From positions 6,723,371 to 6,787,370 of the forward strand of contig CP085829.1 in NCBI GenBank assembly GCA_020809705.1: DNA of 64,000 nt. The letters run 5' to 3'. Of the stretch, positions 25,201-37,023 are shown piece after piece (the first letter of the stretch is position 1; every line of letters starts with the position of its first letter). The position numbers and the translations under genes are program-made. The DNA comes from Calonectria ilicicola (lineage: Eukaryota > Ascomycota > Sordariomycetes > Hypocreales > Nectriaceae). A model generated the notes under the pieces. It worked only from the letters and a program-made list of their open reading frames with translations, was not told the origin of the DNA and made no database searches.

Positions 25201-25574
25201 CTCCAGATGTCACTAGGCTTCTTCCGAAGGGATTGATTCTTGGCTTGTCCGAGATTCCCGAGGCTTCTATGCAACCTTTCGCCGAGCATAACAAAGACCT
25301 TGCAGAGAATTTTTTCTTTCGCCAGGGGGAATCTTTCAAAATTGAGATCTGGAAAGATCTCAAGGACGCCGATGCGAAGGGACCTGGTTTACTTGAAAAT
25401 ATGGGCACTCCCTTGTACGAAGGAGAGATGAGTCTTGGAGCGAATGTGTTGGTGGATTCTGAAGGACCCAATGAGGATAAACTCAAAGAAAAGAAGATCG
25501 AATCTGACACTTGGCAAAAGAAGTTGGACGAGGTTGGGAGCATGTTGGATGGTACTTACACTTGTAGAGACTAG
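22221..25574 (+). CDS. PLP-dependent group II decarboxylase, tyrosine-decarboxylase-like, with C-terminal extension
   Basis: Seven exons: 22221-22382, 22436-22805, 22887-23237, 23295-23838, 23904-24012, 24065-24936 and 24989-25574. Phases agree and give about 997 residues. The core resembles bacterial (enterococcal type) tyrosine decarboxylases: GHITCDGTIANLESIW, KTRHYSWPKG, HADAAWGGY (Asp about 375, PLP ring nitrogen) and DPHKAGYIPY (Schiff-base Lys about 431). It should decarboxylate an aromatic L-amino acid to its amine. After the ~620-residue core comes a ~370-residue C-terminal part, ending in a charged region (LKEKKIESDTWQKK), that bacterial enzymes lack. Intron 2 uses a GTCCGT donor. 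Intron 5 is taken to the second CAG (24064) to keep frame. Product identity is inferred from family motifs. Confidence 0.88.
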
Positions 25575-25843
25575 AATGCTGAATACTCTAATTCATTAAA
25601 AATATTAGAGCCATTAAGGCTGAAATTTATTTGCACTACTCTCTGAGAAAAACAACGTGTTAAGTATAAAATAAAGCACTGTCGAGATAAAAAGAGTAAT
25701 TCATGCTATAATGTAACTAAAACACAGTGGAAATGGTGGTTTCGCACCTGAAACTAACCACCATGAACGTGAAGTGAATTTGTTCATCAAGAAAAGTGAA
25801 AAAATAGCCTGAAAAACCGAAACCAAAGTTAGCTGGCAGCTAG

Positions 25844-26374
25844 GTGATTATATGTAGTCTAAGCACAGAATTTAACCAACTAAATTGGTGCATTCAATTG
25901 GCCAGAAACTCAATCAACTTGAAACTCAAAGCTTGGTTTTTGGAGTCCTACTCAGATCAAGCGCTCTCTAAACTCTCCAAAGATAATAAAAGTTTATCTA
26001 TTAGGTTATTGACAGCTACCAAGAACTCTCAGCGAATATGGGAAAATTTCGATGGGGTAAGTGATGATCAAGAGAGCCTAGGCAATCTCATAGAAGAAGT
26101 AGAATATAAAAAGAAATGCCACCACGGTATTTCCGATAGTACGATCATGCATAGCTGCGAACCGAGCTGGGAGGTTTGTTCAGATGATATAGCAGATGAA
26201 CATTGCACCCCCAGTGGCCGACCGGATCAAAGTAAAAGCTCGGCTGCTCGGGATTGCTGCAACGTATTTCTTGAGAGCTTTGGCCTGGAAAAGGATATCA
26301 GCGACGTAATTATGCTATGCAGAGAATGTGAAAGACATATCACCGTGATGAATATTTGTGATGAATCGAAATAA
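25844..26374 (+). CDS. Hypothetical protein fragment
   Basis: A 176-codon open frame starts at a GTG with no nearby ATG, so it may be the last exon of an unseen gene or chance. It has polar composition, a possible CxxC pair (LCRECERH) near the end and no recognised domain. Low support. Confidence 0.25.
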   Translation: MIICSLSTEFNQLNWCIQLARNSINLKLKAWFLESYSDQALSKLSKDNKSLSIRLLTATKNSQRIWENFDGVSDDQESLGNLIEEVEYKKKCHHGISDSTIMHSCEPSWEVCSDDIADEHCTPSGRPDQSKSSAARDCCNVFLESFGLEKDISDVIMLCRECERHITVMNICDESK

Positions 26375-27150
26375 AAGTCTAGGATGATGTGGGTAAACGA
26401 AGCTGAGTTGATGTTGTGTTTCTAATCTGATATGACTCTTTTGTTAATGAGAGCAAATTGGTCTCATATATAGTAGATGCAATTTGTTAATGTCCTGGAC
26501 CCAAAATGTGTTAGGATTAGAGAGGCCGTAAGCTATTAGGGGCTCTTGTCTTGTGTCCTGTGATATTTTAAAATCGCTGCCGCCCAAGAATGAAGGAAGC
26601 CCTATCACCCTTTACTTAGAAGTTTCGGCTATTGTGAAATGATGATTGGCAAATGACTGATTGTTGGTTTAGCCAGGTTAGTTGTGTTGGCTCTAAGATG
26701 TGGCAGTCCCCAATGTCTACACTATGCATTGTCTGAAATGAATTCCACTTGTTGGTGTGATACTTGGCCATTTTGGTTATTATGAACTGATGATTGATGG
26801 ATGGCGGATTGTTGGTTACCTTGATTATGTTAGTGTGTCCATTGTACTCACACTCCTCGGCTTATGCCATGAGCCTCTAAATAACACGGATTCCCCGAAA
26901 CATGTTGATTCCAGCGTGTGATGAAGCAGGTCACATGTTCAATACGGTAGTTCACCGAACTTGATTCGCTCACTCTCACAGTGCTTTTCAACTAGTGAGA
27001 TATGCTAGAAAGAACAAGTATGCCTTGCCTGATGATGCCCGGATTATTCTTTTTCCGGATTAAGATTTTAGGATTTCAAGTCGCATCTTGAACATCTCTT
27101 TTATTTCGTCATCCTCATGAAACACGAACATCAACCCCAATTTACACGCA
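26375..27150. other. Intergenic, no gene seen
   Basis: Contains two loosely similar blocks (about 26640-26760 and 26780-26880) sharing TGATTGTTGGTT and GATTGTTGGTTA phrases, possibly a short degenerate duplication. No coding signal. Confidence 0.4.
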
Positions 27151-28095
27151 ATGGCTCGGTATGAGGAGAATAAGATATTGAATCTTTCAGTTGACTTTGA
27201 ATCTCGGAAATACCGCATCAAAGTTCAAATCCGCAAACTTATTACTCCATTCACACTATCAGTAGCAATGGTGGTTGACATCTTGGAAGCCAACTACAGT
27301 GTTTCACTACCTGAAAGAGCATTTCTCAAACTCTATGATCGAAGATTTTCCGATAATCTTCGGGAGCAATGGGATGCTCCAAAATGGACGATCGAGCTTG
27401 AGAGGGACCTCCATGACGCAGCATTGACTGGAAAAGCAAATAGCTTTCTGGATCGGGCCCGTGATAAAGATACCGAGTTCGATGAGTCTTGCAGTGATGC
27501 AGAGAAGGAGGTGCATCTTTGGGACATACTGAATGATGATTTCAAGAATGAAATGAGAGCATACAAGGAACTGCAGAAGCATCAAGGCACTCTCATTCCG
27601 ATGTTTTATTCCAGTGTTGTTTTTCACACCGCCTCAAATGAGTCACTTGGTGACTGGACAGGACTTGTTCAAATTCCTGGCATTCTGATTGAGTTTCTTG
27701 ATGGATTTAACGCCTCAGAGATTGACCAACACACGCCCCGCTGTGATTGGAACTACTTGGTCAACCGAGCAGCAAATATTGTTGGAGATGTTTTGCACCG
27801 TAGCAAGGTTATAAATGGGGATGTAAGACCAGAGAATATGATTGTTTGTCAGGATGAAAGAAATGACCGAGGATATCGCCTTGTGATGATTGACTTTGGG
27901 CAATGTCGCTTCCGCACAAACGAAACGGATGCGGAATGGGGTTTAGAGAAGCACCGTCAAGATGAAGAGGGGGCAATGGGTGTTGTTATGCGAATAAAGC
28001 TTAAGAAAAATGCTGGTTTTGAGGCCGAATTTAACTACCCATGGACATGGAGGGAATTTGCTGAGCGAGAAGTAGTGAAAATAGATAGAAAGTAA
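27151..28095 (+). CDS. Atypical protein-kinase-like protein
   Basis: Intronless, 314 residues, start ATG at 27151 (CGCAATGGCT). Kinase-fold landmarks are present but short: AFLKLYD (candidate ATP-anchoring Lys60), FKNEMRAYKEL (candidate helix-C Glu134), the lipid-free hinge IPGILIEFLDG, catalytic-loop INGDVRPENMIV (Asp224, Asn229) and MIDFGQ (DFG Asp248). The usual HRD is NGD. There is almost no C-lobe beyond residue 260, and the glycine-rich loop is not clear. Fungi have many such small kinase-like proteins (PKc-like superfamily), often near silenced or accessory regions. It could be a real but divergent kinase or a scaffold. Partner unknown. Confidence 0.7.
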   Translation: MARYEENKILNLSVDFESRKYRIKVQIRKLITPFTLSVAMVVDILEANYSVSLPERAFLKLYDRRFSDNLREQWDAPKWTIELERDLHDAALTGKANSFLDRARDKDTEFDESCSDAEKEVHLWDILNDDFKNEMRAYKELQKHQGTLIPMFYSSVVFHTASNESLGDWTGLVQIPGILIEFLDGFNASEIDQHTPRCDWNYLVNRAANIVGDVLHRSKVINGDVRPENMIVCQDERNDRGYRLVMIDFGQCRFRTNETDAEWGLEKHRQDEEGAMGVVMRIKLKKNAGFEAEFNYPWTWREFAEREVVKIDRK

Positions 28096-28705
28096 ATTAA
28101 GCTTGATTTAATAGCTAAGTGGGGATATTTACAATGCAAGTGTGGTTTTATTTTGGTAAATCGTGGGCTCAACCAAGAGGGAGCTCCGGGGCCACAACGG
28201 CGGCAGATACAACTAGGTGCAAGTGTAGTATTCAATCAATGCAATAGGTTCGTCCAAAGCACCAATACCTTGAATAAGTTGAAACTTTATGATTCTTATG
28301 AGCACCTGGGAACTGAAAGATGACATAAAAATCAACTACCGAGTTTTTGATAGCAGCTGACATTGACAAGAACGATCATTTATCAAAATAGCCTAGCGGC
28401 ATTCATTTTCTCCTTAACATATCCCGAAATAAATTGTGTTATGTGAGAAGGTATTTCATATGATGTGCCGGTATTCATTGAGATAATACCAACACTCTGA
28501 TGTCCATGACCCGTTATGCTCGACTGCTAATAACTTGTTCATTTGCCGTCAAGTAGCTTCAATACTCTGTATCTACGCTTATATATTCTAGGCACATGGC
28601 CAGCTTCATGGCGGCCCCTAATTCTAATTCTCTTAAGCCTTGCCTAAAAAAAGTTCTGTTCCGCCATTAGAACTCAGAGCTATCATAGAATGACATATCT
28701 CGCTG
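28096..28705. other. Intergenic, no gene seen
   Basis: 600 bases between convergent genes. Nothing recognised. Confidence 0.5.
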
Positions 28706-29083
28706 TCATTTCTTCATCGGAAGAAATTGGGTCACAACCTTGATAGAGGGCGGCTTTGCAAACATATTAGATGCAGAAAACGCTTGAAATTCTGATGAAT
28801 TTGTATGTTGTTCAAAAGCATCACGGCCCGTGTATCGTTCATACACGTAGTAGACTGTCGGTTCCTCTGGAGTGCGGCAAACTACAAGGTCTAGAACACC
28901 GGGTTCCGATTCTGAGAGAATATTGAGCCGCTGCATGTAATTTTCAACTTCTTCAACATATTCAGGCTTCGCATAGACCTGAGAGCGTAAGTTGAATAAT
29001 TCAATTGACATTGGTTAGATTCTACTTACGATTCCAAATATGATGAATTCTTCATCTGGGACAGGAGGTAATTCGATTGACAT
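28706..29083 (-). CDS. ABM-domain (antibiotic biosynthesis monooxygenase) protein
   Basis: 108 residues in two exons: 29083-29030 and 28978-28706 (intron 29029-28979, GTAAGT/CTCAG). The splice gives MSIELPPVPDEEFIIFGIV joined to YAKPEYVEEV, restoring the first beta strand. A frame that ignores the intron begins at a downstream ATG and is wrong. The fold is a dimeric ferredoxin-like alpha+beta barrel: VVCRTPEEPTVYYVYERYTGRDAFEQH is typical. ABM proteins oxidise or stabilise aromatic polyketide intermediates, or act in stress response. It lies next to SnoaL-like and SDR genes, a common set of polyketide tailoring functions, though no synthase is in the window. Appears intact. Confidence 0.88.
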
Positions 29084-29734
29084 GTTGCAACTAATGCTCG
29101 TTTTTTTGCTAATGAATATTATTGGTAAGTACTAAAAGATTGAAATTAGGTTATTAGGCGAAAATCCTTTGTTTTATAGTTTGTGTAGTGACAGCTCCGG
29201 ACTTTGCGGGCGAAAAGCCTGAGAGAGCACCATGTCTGCATATCTGATAACAGTGGATATTAAGTCGATTTAAAGTTTTGGCAAGCGCCAAGCTCCGCAT
29301 TTTGCAATCGCTTCGCGGAGTTGCGGACAGCCTTACAGATGTAGTCTTTCCCTAACGGCGTTAGCGGTATTGAAATATGTCTTATGTCCGGATTTCAAAT
29401 TGAATTGGAAAGGTTCCTTAAGCATACCTCCTAGCCGGTCATGCTATCACAGCTGTGATAAGAGAAATGAAGTTATGAAGAAATGCCTGTTCTATGACAA
29501 TCTTGAGAACTTTCATGATCTATATCACCTTGCCAAGTTCCTGGCAGTTCTATACTTGCTGAGGTACTGAGGTTTTATTAAGCACAAAGATTAAAATTGA
29601 GTTTATGCACAACATAATATCTTTGCCATTTTAATTTAGTCGTTTTTGAAACCAAGGTCGGTAACTAAGAGGGCAACCTTTAAAATCGATTCTTGTCTAG
29701 ATGGGCTACTGGAATGTAACAATTTGGGTCTTGT
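29084..29734. other. Intergenic, no gene seen
   Basis: 650 bases, with no coding signal other than a short frame at 29370-29570 that lacks any motif. Confidence 0.45.
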
Positions 29735-30173
29735 CTAAAAAAATACATCCCAATCTCCTCGAGGTACTCCCATAATGACCACTTTTCTCTTGCTTATTTT
29801 CCATGTCTCTGCCCCAGGAAGTCCAGTCTTAACTAATTCATCGTGGTATCTTCCTTCCACAAAAAACTTCTTGTAATCAATAAAATGAATGCACCTATTA
29901 TAAGTCATTGCAGTTGCAGCATTATCATCCGTGAGTTCAATGATCTGAGTTGTCAATGAATGCTGTGATTGGAGATGTCCAACAGCCTTTCGGAGCATTT
30001 CAGTGCAGCTTTCGAGGCCTTCTGTCAACTTCAGTGGCTCTGGGTAGTCCATTATACATACAGTCCTTTGTGAAGCATTTCTCGAGTAGCGACCAGTCCT
30101 TGGTATCATATGCAACTGCACCAAGAGCAATAGAGTTTCTAATAAGCTCATGATCGGATGTTTTAGAGATCAA
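29735..30173 (-). pseudogene. SnoaL-like (NTF2-fold) gene with frameshift
   Basis: Cone-shaped alpha+beta barrel protein of the SnoaL/polyketide-cyclase-like group. From 30173 one frame reads SDHELIRNSIALGAVAYDTK and goes on to EKCFTKDC. At about 30050-30062 the family continues in a different frame as MDYPEPLKLTEGLESC, then AVGHLQSQHSLTTQII and on to GVPRGDWDVFF at 29735. Both halves match the family, so one base was gained or lost. A 22-base GTATGT...CAG there is too short to be an intron. An upstream exon is likely (GTAAGT donor at 30216, TAG acceptor at 30174), but I find no start codon for it. The gene is divergent from the SDR pseudogene and probably part of the same former module. Confidence 0.75.
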
Positions 30174-30653
30174 CTAGATGTCAGAAAATTCTTATAATTC
30201 CGAGTGGGTGACTTACTGTGACCTAAATCCTGCTGCAGCTTTTGTGTGATGAGGAGTAGTAATAAAGTGAGAAGATGACAAAGACAGAAAAAGAAACAAA
30301 ATCTACCTAATATATATCTCATAGCCAATTGGAGGTATCGGGATTCAATTTCTTAAGTCCATTAGCGATTAGTAAAGCTCATCCTGGATTGAGAAATAAA
30401 AATTCCATGCCCATAGGATTCCGGGGTTAGATGTGAGCCCAAATAGAGTTCAAAGGCAAGCGGTCACGTAATTCTAACATACAAAGCTGCGGAGTTGCGG
30501 AATTAGTAATCTACAAACGAATGAATGAATATCGACACAACCATGGTCACATTATAAATTGGCACTACGATCGACCTCATTGGGGACTCATTATTCTTGA
30601 ACAGAGAACCACTTTTAATATCATTGATTATATCGTCTACTTGTTTTGCCATC

Positions 30654-31464
<811 letters not shown>

Positions 31465-33390
31465 CACAGATTGCTTTACTTATTTTGACTAATTAATTTA
31501 TTATCATTAACACATAAAGTGTGATTAAATTCCAAGGAATAATTGGAAAGATCAATTAATGGACGGATTACGCATGCTTCATCGCCAGTATGGGTACACT
31601 TTGGATGTAGATGGAACGCAGTCTTTCTATTGAAACCTTTCAAAAGTTTGAGACACGCTGATTTTGATGTGACAAGTACTGGCTAAACATGCTCACATTG
31701 TGTAAGAAAGAGTTTACAGTGCCGGGGACAATCCACGATCCGTCCCCACTCCTCAGCCCCACGTCCTCGTCCTAGGTATTCTCTTCCGGCATCAGGCGTT
31801 CTGGGCACCCGATTTCCACTCAGCGAATGACCTATGTCGCTTTGACATCCACCCTGGCAATCTAGAGCTTCGTCTGCCGCTGAGGCCCGAACTTAGTCTA
31901 TAAGCGATCTATGGGAGAGTACCCTCCTTTTCTTCCATCATGGCCTGCTAATCTTTTGTTAGTTCTTGGCCCTTGTCCCTGTCGACATAGTTTAACACGC
32001 GGAGAAGTCCACAATACTAGGGCTGAAACGAAGTTGGATATGCGAACTAACTAAACGGCGATCCCCCACAAAGACAACGGTGCTATGGCTCCGTGGAGTC
32101 CAGCACGTCCCCATTTTCTCCCTAGCCTCCCCCGCAAGTTAAAGCCTCCCTTAATGAACTGTGCGCCACTTTACAAGCCACTTATTTTAAAAACCTTCGG
32201 GAAATCGATGAATGATACCGCGTCGATCTTACCTATCTGCGGCATGAACCGAAACACTCGGTCACGTACCCCGACCCTAGCAAACTCTCGTAGTCATGTA
32301 GATATCTCAGTTATGGTGGGACGGTTTGGATTCTAGAAGTCATGTTGGAGTCCATTCTTTAAGCCGCTGAAGAGAGTGGATGCTAGATATGTATACCTTG
32401 CCACCCTCCTTGCTTCTATGATTTCCCCTTTTGTTGTCGCCTCATCTTCGTATCAATCCCTCGGTTTTCCAAACATCTTCGCAACTTGATGAATGCGCTA
32501 AAGGCAGACGCCACCACGCGACTAGGGCCTCTTTGACCTAACGGAAATCAGGCCACTCTAACTCGCCCTAGTCTTATGATAGGCGGTGAGGATAACTAGG
32601 GCGAATTTCATGGAGGCTGATCATCCGACTAATACCGGCACTTGGCACACCAAGACAAGCGAAGGCAAGGGTTTTATTTACGGCTTCAGCAAGTTACTGC
32701 AGCCGCGTCTAAGAAACCTTAAATCCTAAGCGACATCATGCTCAATCGGAAGTTGCCGCATAAACGCATCGATCACTGTTCCTTGATTCCGTTGGGGAAT
32801 TATCCAGAGGCATGAACTCCCAGTCATAATGATCGCCAGCCCGCAGCGCGCCGCTGACGTTTTGGCCCTGAGTCTGAGCACATGCTATCAGGCAGCAAAA
32901 TCAATCTGGTATCTTCCACAAGCCAACCGTCTATCTCGCGACCAGCATAGTTGGGCGATCATGCATTCCTCCAGAGCCTCGAACCTGTCATAGCAAGTGG
33001 GGCCCCAGATATCGGCCCATTTCCTTGTTAACGACTTGTAGTACCTAATATGTTTCAAGTATGGAAGCAATTAGCTTTACAGTCAGCCATATAGCCTAGT
33101 TCTTACTGTTAAAAAAGTATGACTGAAACTATGCTTTGTTAGCAGAACGGCTCTTCCCCATTTCCCTAGCTAGTCAGTCCTACGCTATTCATTCACCTTG
33201 ATCACCAACCAAGCTAAGTGAGTTAACTTGCTGATCAGGGGGGTTCCCTGCCACGGTCTTAATACATAAGCAAGTTTGCTCTTCAACGGCTTACTCTATC
33301 TTCGTCCCAGGCAGCATCTCAGTCTCGACAGCCCAGAAAAGCGATCACAGCACCCTCTTTTCAATCCTCGCTCGACACTGCACAGACGGC
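31465..33390. other. Intergenic with possible gene remnants
   Basis: 1.9 kb. Composition from 31740 to 33100 is more GC-rich than nearby intergenic DNA. A minus frame at 32888-33070 (RYYKSLTRKWADIWGPTCYD) looks protein-like but is isolated, so this may be an eroded gene. No identifiable family. Confidence 0.4.
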
Positions 33391-34784
33391 ATGGCTGGCT
33401 TCCTTATTCCTCCGTGGTACGAGAATGAAGTCCCGGGGTCGACTGAGATGAACATCGCAAGCATCATCTTCGGCTTCAGCTTGGGCTCAGCCATCTTCAC
33501 CGCCTCCAAGGCCGCGGGACAGACCTATGCTGCATACAAGAGAGGGAGACTCTTCAGCGCGTATATTATCATGTGCTGGCTTGAATGGATTGGATGCAAC
33601 TGCATGGGCATCGTCACCTACGTTTGGCTCAAAGGTATCGTCGAGCCAAGGTTAGTCTTCTCTTCCCAACGAACCGGGGGGGTTCAGAATAAATGGCACA
33701 CCACACAGCGAAAACCACACTAAATGGACAAAATGAGGCGATCAGACAACGTAGAAATGAATCCAAGAGCTTCTAAGTATGTGTCCTAGGTTTTGGAGTG
33801 CCATTTTTTCTTGCCAACCCAACCCAGAGGGACAGGACTCCTTTATGGGATTTCATGCTGATCTGAGTTTCTGCTATTCAGCTTCTGGGTCTTTTTCTTC
33901 ATCAGTAAGTCATTCGACAACAGGCCTCATGTGCGATAAAACAATATCTAACATACTTCTTTTCCCCCCGCAGTCGTCTTCTGGAGTATGCAGATTCAGT
34001 TCATCTTGCAGATTATCATCAACCGGATATCGCTCTTGTTGGCCAACAAGTTAATCATCAACAGAGTCAAATGGGGAGTTGCCCTCATAGTGAGCCTTAT
34101 CAACCTAAGTGGCTTCTGTATCTGGGTACCGGCCCGGCTACAGATCTCTCATGTGTACGAGGAAATTAACATTGTCTGGGATCGTACCGAAAAGGGCATT
34201 TTCTTGATCGTCGATCTCGGTCTCAACCTCTACTTCATCTACCTTGTTCGCTCGAGACTGCTCGCTTACGGGTTGACAAAGTACACCCAACTCTTCCGTT
34301 TCAATGTTGCTATGGTTTTCGTCTCCGTGACGCTAGACTGCGTCTTGATGGGGGCCACTTTTCTTCAGAGCCGTGTTGTGTAAGTAACCTTGCTCGGATC
34401 CTACCGGGATGGAGCTAACATTCAAGCAGCTACGTCCAATTCCATCAACTCACCTACCTCCTCAAGCTCTACATTGAAATGAACGTAGCCTCGCTCCTGG
34501 GACACATCGTTAAAAATTCAAGGGACAATGACAGCGGAAGGGGGCAGGCGGGCCGATACGGACACAAGACTCACGATGAAATAACAAACATCAGGATGGC
34601 CACTCTGATCACGACCAACCGCACAGGGCATGTCCGCCTTAATGACAATTCAACTGAAAGTGCCAATCAGGGGAACACTCAGTGGGATGGTATACATAAG
34701 AAGGTTGAGACCCAGATTGTTTTTTCTAATGCTGAGGATCATGAACCTAGCGAAACTAGTTCTCAGACAAAGGTACTTAAATAG
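33391..34784 (+). CDS. Fungal seven-helix integral membrane protein
   Basis: Four exons: 33391-33650, 33882-33904 (a 23-base microexon), 33974-34379 and 34430-34784, 347 residues. The tiny exon joins IVEPS to FWVFFFI and then IVFWSMQIQF, completing helix 3. Seven hydrophobic segments: IASIIFGFSLGSAIFTA, IIMCWLEWIGCNCMGIVTYV, FWVFFFIIVFWSMQIQFILQ, WGVALIVSLINLSGFCIWVP, GIFLIVDLGLNLYFIYLV, FNVAMVFVSVTLDCVLMGA, and FHQLTYLLKLYIEMNVASLL. The C-terminal ~95 residues are polar and cytosolic. It resembles the large family of uncharacterised Pezizomycotina 7TM proteins; signalling is a guess. Intron 1 (231 bases) is unusually long for this window. Confidence 0.8.
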
Positions 34785-34959
34785 TTTGTTAGTGAGCTTG
34801 GTTATTAGATGTTTTAGTAATGTTATCTATTAGTGTCCGTGCGAACATGGAAGCTTTTAGAGGCAATTAGTTAGCTGGTTAGCTGTTAGCTACGATCGTT
34901 GTTAAGAGTAGCACTTACTGTTTACTTAATTGTTTACTGTGACTTAAAGTAAGCCTTTG

Positions 34960-35350
34960 TAATGGTGTAATGGGTCGTGTTAGCATCGTGTTAGCAGGCA
35001 GGATCAGGCACGCCGGACCAAGCAACAAAGTAAGAGTGTTACGGGTGGTAATAGGTCAATCGGTCAAATAGATCAATTGAGGGTAACCAAGTTGTATTAG
35101 GAGCTGGGTTGTGTCCTAGATAGCAGCAACCCTTAATAGTCTTATATACTAGATAAAACACTGTTCCTGACGCCTAATGGCATTCCTAATAGATCGGAAT
35201 AGATTCACCTGGTCGGGACAGCCTCTCGGGCCATTCCCTGTTAGGACAGGCGGGTCCTGATCTATTGTGAATGGGTAGTTTCTGGGTACTGATTATATTG
35301 TTGTCCACTCCTTCAGTATTACTAGCACATCCATATCTCGGGCAAGAAGC
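34960..35350. repeat. Diverged LTR remnant related to the Ty3/gypsy LTRs
   Basis: Shares ordered blocks with the LTR of the young element (38388-38782): GTTAGCAGGCAGGAT versus GTTGGCAGGAT, GAGTGTTACG versus GAAGTGTTACG, GGTAATAG, CAATTGAGG and GGTAACCAAGTTGTATT. Boundaries are approximate. No internal sequence is attached. Confidence 0.5.
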
Positions 35351-35462
35351 CTTGACTGAGGTGCAAGATCTTAGGGTTTAAGGGTTAGGTATATTTAACT
35401 ATCTATAGCTAATAGTGCTTGGTTGCTTTTTAATAGGAAAGATATTTCTAGGTTTTTAGGTC

Positions 35463-35755
35463 TTATAGGGGAGTATTAAGGTAAGAGTTCTTAGATAGGA
35501 AAATGGGAAAATAGAAAGATAGAAAAATAGAAGGATAGAAAAATAGGAAAATAGGAAAATAGGAAAATAGAAAAATAGGAAAATAGGAAAATAGGAAAAT
35601 AGGTATTAGAGGGTAGAGTAAAGAGTAAAATAGAGAGTAAAATAGAGAGTAAAATAGAGAGTAAAAGAGAGAATAAAGAGAGGGTAAATAGGAGAGTAAA
35701 ATAAAGAGTAAAATAGAGAGTAAAATAGAGAGCAAAATAGAGAGTGAAATAGAGG
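35463..35755. repeat. Purine-rich simple repeats, possible tail of the reverse-transcriptase element
   Basis: Tandem GGAAAATA-type 9-10-mers (about 35500-35610) and AGAGAGTAAAAT 12-mers (about 35620-35755). They directly abut the end of the minus-strand retroelement ORF at 35756, so on that strand they form a CTCTATTTTA-type 3' tail, as non-LTR elements often have. Confidence 0.6.
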
Positions 35756-36628
35756 TTAGTTTTGGTTGAAAAGGCTGGCCCTTAGCCCTTTAGGAATAAG
35801 AATCGGGTTTTTAGTAGGGCTAATAGCTATAGAGCTAGCTGCCTGGGCTCTAAACTTACTAAGTGTAAGGCTAATAGAGATATCAAGCTGGCTAGCTGCT
35901 ATTTTCCCTATTACTTCCTGAAGCTTTCTATAGCTTTTAGCTGTTTCTAGCTCCATTAAGCCTCCAGCAGAGAAGATTAAGGGTTGGAAGAAGGGGTCTA
36001 AGGCTTTGTATTTCCTTAATTTATCCTTAGCTGCAGTAGCTAGGATTTCCTGGGCTTCCTTTTCTTGGCTATTAATAGCTACTATTTGTAGGTCATAGTA
36101 ATAGCGGTTAGAGCCCTTAAGAATAGAGAAGTCTGCCTTTAGGTTAAGGCTATGGTTAATAAGAGGCTCTATTTCAACCTCTAGGGTAGGGTTACTTTCT
36201 AGGGCTTTCTTAAAGGCCTAATTGATCTGATTATAGCGTTGGATCCACCTTTTAGTGGCTGCCTTGCAAATATCTTCATGATTTATATCTGCTGTTTCTC
36301 CACAGTGGTTATAGAGGCTTCTAGGGGTCTTAGAGGGCAATAGTAGCCTATTTCTAAGGCATTCAGTAACTTCTTGGTCTGCTAAAATATAGGTTTTTTA
36401 AGTAAGTAAGACCTAAAGCCACTTTCTGCTTAGATAGCTAGCGTTCTCTAGGCGGGTTTTCTTATAGCTGGGGGCTAGGGTTTTCTCTAGCTGTTCCACT
36501 TTATAAGAAGTATCTAATTCTAGGACTTCTTGGGCTGTAGGGGGTGGGGCTGTATAAGGCTAGGTTGAAAAGGGGTCCTCTAAGGAGCCTTTAGAAAAGA
36601 AAGGGATGATCTTTTCAATTGTTAGATA
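35756..36628 (-). mobile_element. Decayed reverse-transcriptase element, C-terminal part
   Basis: On the minus strand this continues the ORF of 50592-51380 when the 13.96-kb element A and one copy of AGATA are removed: YQAAKEASYL runs on as TIEKIIPFFSKGS. Downstream it reads a zinc-binding-like stretch (NHCGETADINHEDICKAA), then GGLMELETAKSYRKLQEVIG and ISISLTLSKFRAQAAS to a stop at 35756. Several in-frame TAG codons (ST*PYTAP) look like CAG-to-TAG changes. Class uncertain; non-LTR is favoured. Confidence 0.65.
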
Positions 36629-37023
36629 TGTTGTGACCCATGACACGCCTGGGCGGTCAAATAAGGCAGAAATGATGCTCACCTACCCTATAGCCCTACA
36701 CCAACTAATAAGGAAGTGCTCATAAGCGATCACTTATAGCGTTGGTGATCACCCTATGATCACCACCTTAATTATTAATATATTAGATAGAACTAACATA
36801 GTAAGCGCCTACTAGGCAATAGTATATAAATAGATTAGAATCCACCCTTATAGCTAATACTAACTAGCTTTTAATATAATTTGATTACCTTAATTATAAT
36901 TAATAATTATTTAATATAATACTTTTATTACTTTATTTACTATAATATATTTAATTACCTTATTAATAATAAACCTTTTATTTTAATTAGTTTATTAAAT
37001 TAGGAATTAATTAAATTATTATA
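36629..37023 (+). repeat. 5' LTR of element A
   Basis: Begins TGTTGTGACCCATGACAC and ends ATTATTATA (ancestrally CCGTTACA). The first ~100 bases are little changed, while the rest is strongly AT-shifted. Confidence 0.85.

Noticed and set aside
35463..35735. Minus-strand 90-codon hydrophobic ORF (LSILLFILL type)
   Set aside because: It is only a translation of the simple repeat.
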